Shown here one piece after another: positions 63,893 to 64,000 of a stretch of 64,000 bases of DNA. Made by a program: the position numbers and the translations under genes. This DNA comes from DSVZ01 sp037439785 (GTDB taxonomy: Bacteria; Verrucomicrobiota; Verrucomicrobiia; Limisphaerales; J093): positions 1 through 64,000 of the forward strand of contig JBBIVJ010000024.1 of the NCBI GenBank assembly GCA_037439785.1, written 5' to 3'. A model generated the notes under the pieces. That model worked only from the letters and a program-made list of their open reading frames with translations. It was not told where the DNA came from and made no database searches. Position 1 is the first letter of the stretch, and each line of letters begins with the position of its first letter.

Positions 63893-64000
63893 GATTCGGT
63901 CAGGGTTGAGGTTCAGACAGCCGACCCGCCGCCGAAAGTCCCGTGCGAGACACACGCATTCACGCTCGGATGCAGCCATTGCACTCGATTCCGGCGAGGG
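63893..64000. other. Upstream region of the large secreted protein, to window edge
   Basis: About 108 bases with no recognisable gene. It presumably holds the promoter of the minus-strand gene, but no clear hexamers or ribosome site were seen. Confidence 0.3.

Overview
The window is about 64 kb of very GC-rich bacterial DNA with short intergenic gaps and many ATGA stop/start overlaps. The gene content points to the phylum Verrucomicrobiota, probably the Limisphaerales/Pedosphaera side. The evidence is a Minf_1886-type conserved protein, a DUF6807 (PmoA-like) protein, an H-X9-DG prepilin-like protein, a very large secreted protein with a C-terminal domain typical of the phylum, and an EF-P whose loop reads PGNLRAF. 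Placement below phylum is inference. No rRNA, tRNA, insertion sequence, phage or CRISPR array was recognised.

Layout. Positions 1-4240 (+): the end of an O-antigen ligase-like gene, L-arabinose isomerase, a small conserved protein, a prepilin-like protein and a ferritin with a strong terminator. Positions 4490-21912 (+): a division and cell wall (dcw) cluster, mraZ-orf149-rsmH-ftsL-ftsI-'murE'-murF-mraY-lysM-ftsW-murG-murB-ddl-ftsQ-ftsA-'ftsZ'. It begins with five 10-bp-spaced repeats that look like a MraZ autoregulatory operator. murD and murC are missing from their usual places. The protein in the murE place keeps the Mur-ligase fold but has lost the ATP P-loop and the other catalytic motifs. 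The FtsZ keeps its T7 loop but has an altered tubulin signature.

Positions 21940-31149 are mixed: EF-P, a DUF6807 protein, a small membrane protein, the Minf_1886 protein, a two-domain M16 peptidase, an FAD-linked oxidase with a DUF2007 protein, and a GH127-type enzyme. Positions 31256-37723 (-) are a SUF Fe-S assembly operon headed by a Fur-family regulator (fur-sufB-sufC-sufD-sufU-sufT-sufS). Positions 37841-47338 hold an AsmA-like protein, an NAD-dependent epimerase, a split CzcB/CzcA metal efflux locus with a two-gene retropepsin module inserted in the opposite orientation, a Cys-rich secreted protein, a LOG-family protein and a second M16 peptidase.

Positions 47348-59430 (-) are a respiratory complex I operon headed by an Rrf2-type regulator: nuoA-B-C-D-H-I-J-K, an MrpD-like subunit, an 86-aa protein, an L-like subunit, nuoM and nuoN. 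It has no nuoE, F or G and carries four antiporter-like subunits instead of three. Positions 59861-63892 (-) encode a 1343-aa secreted protein with two PA14-like repeats.

Most remarkable are the apparent MurE pseudoenzyme kept in a translationally coupled dcw operon, the divergent FtsZ beside it, and the complex I variant. Smaller points are the MraZ operator, EF-P without the modifiable lysine, the retropepsin module with a probable one-base deletion, and a 7-bp-unit intergenic repeat present at three places.
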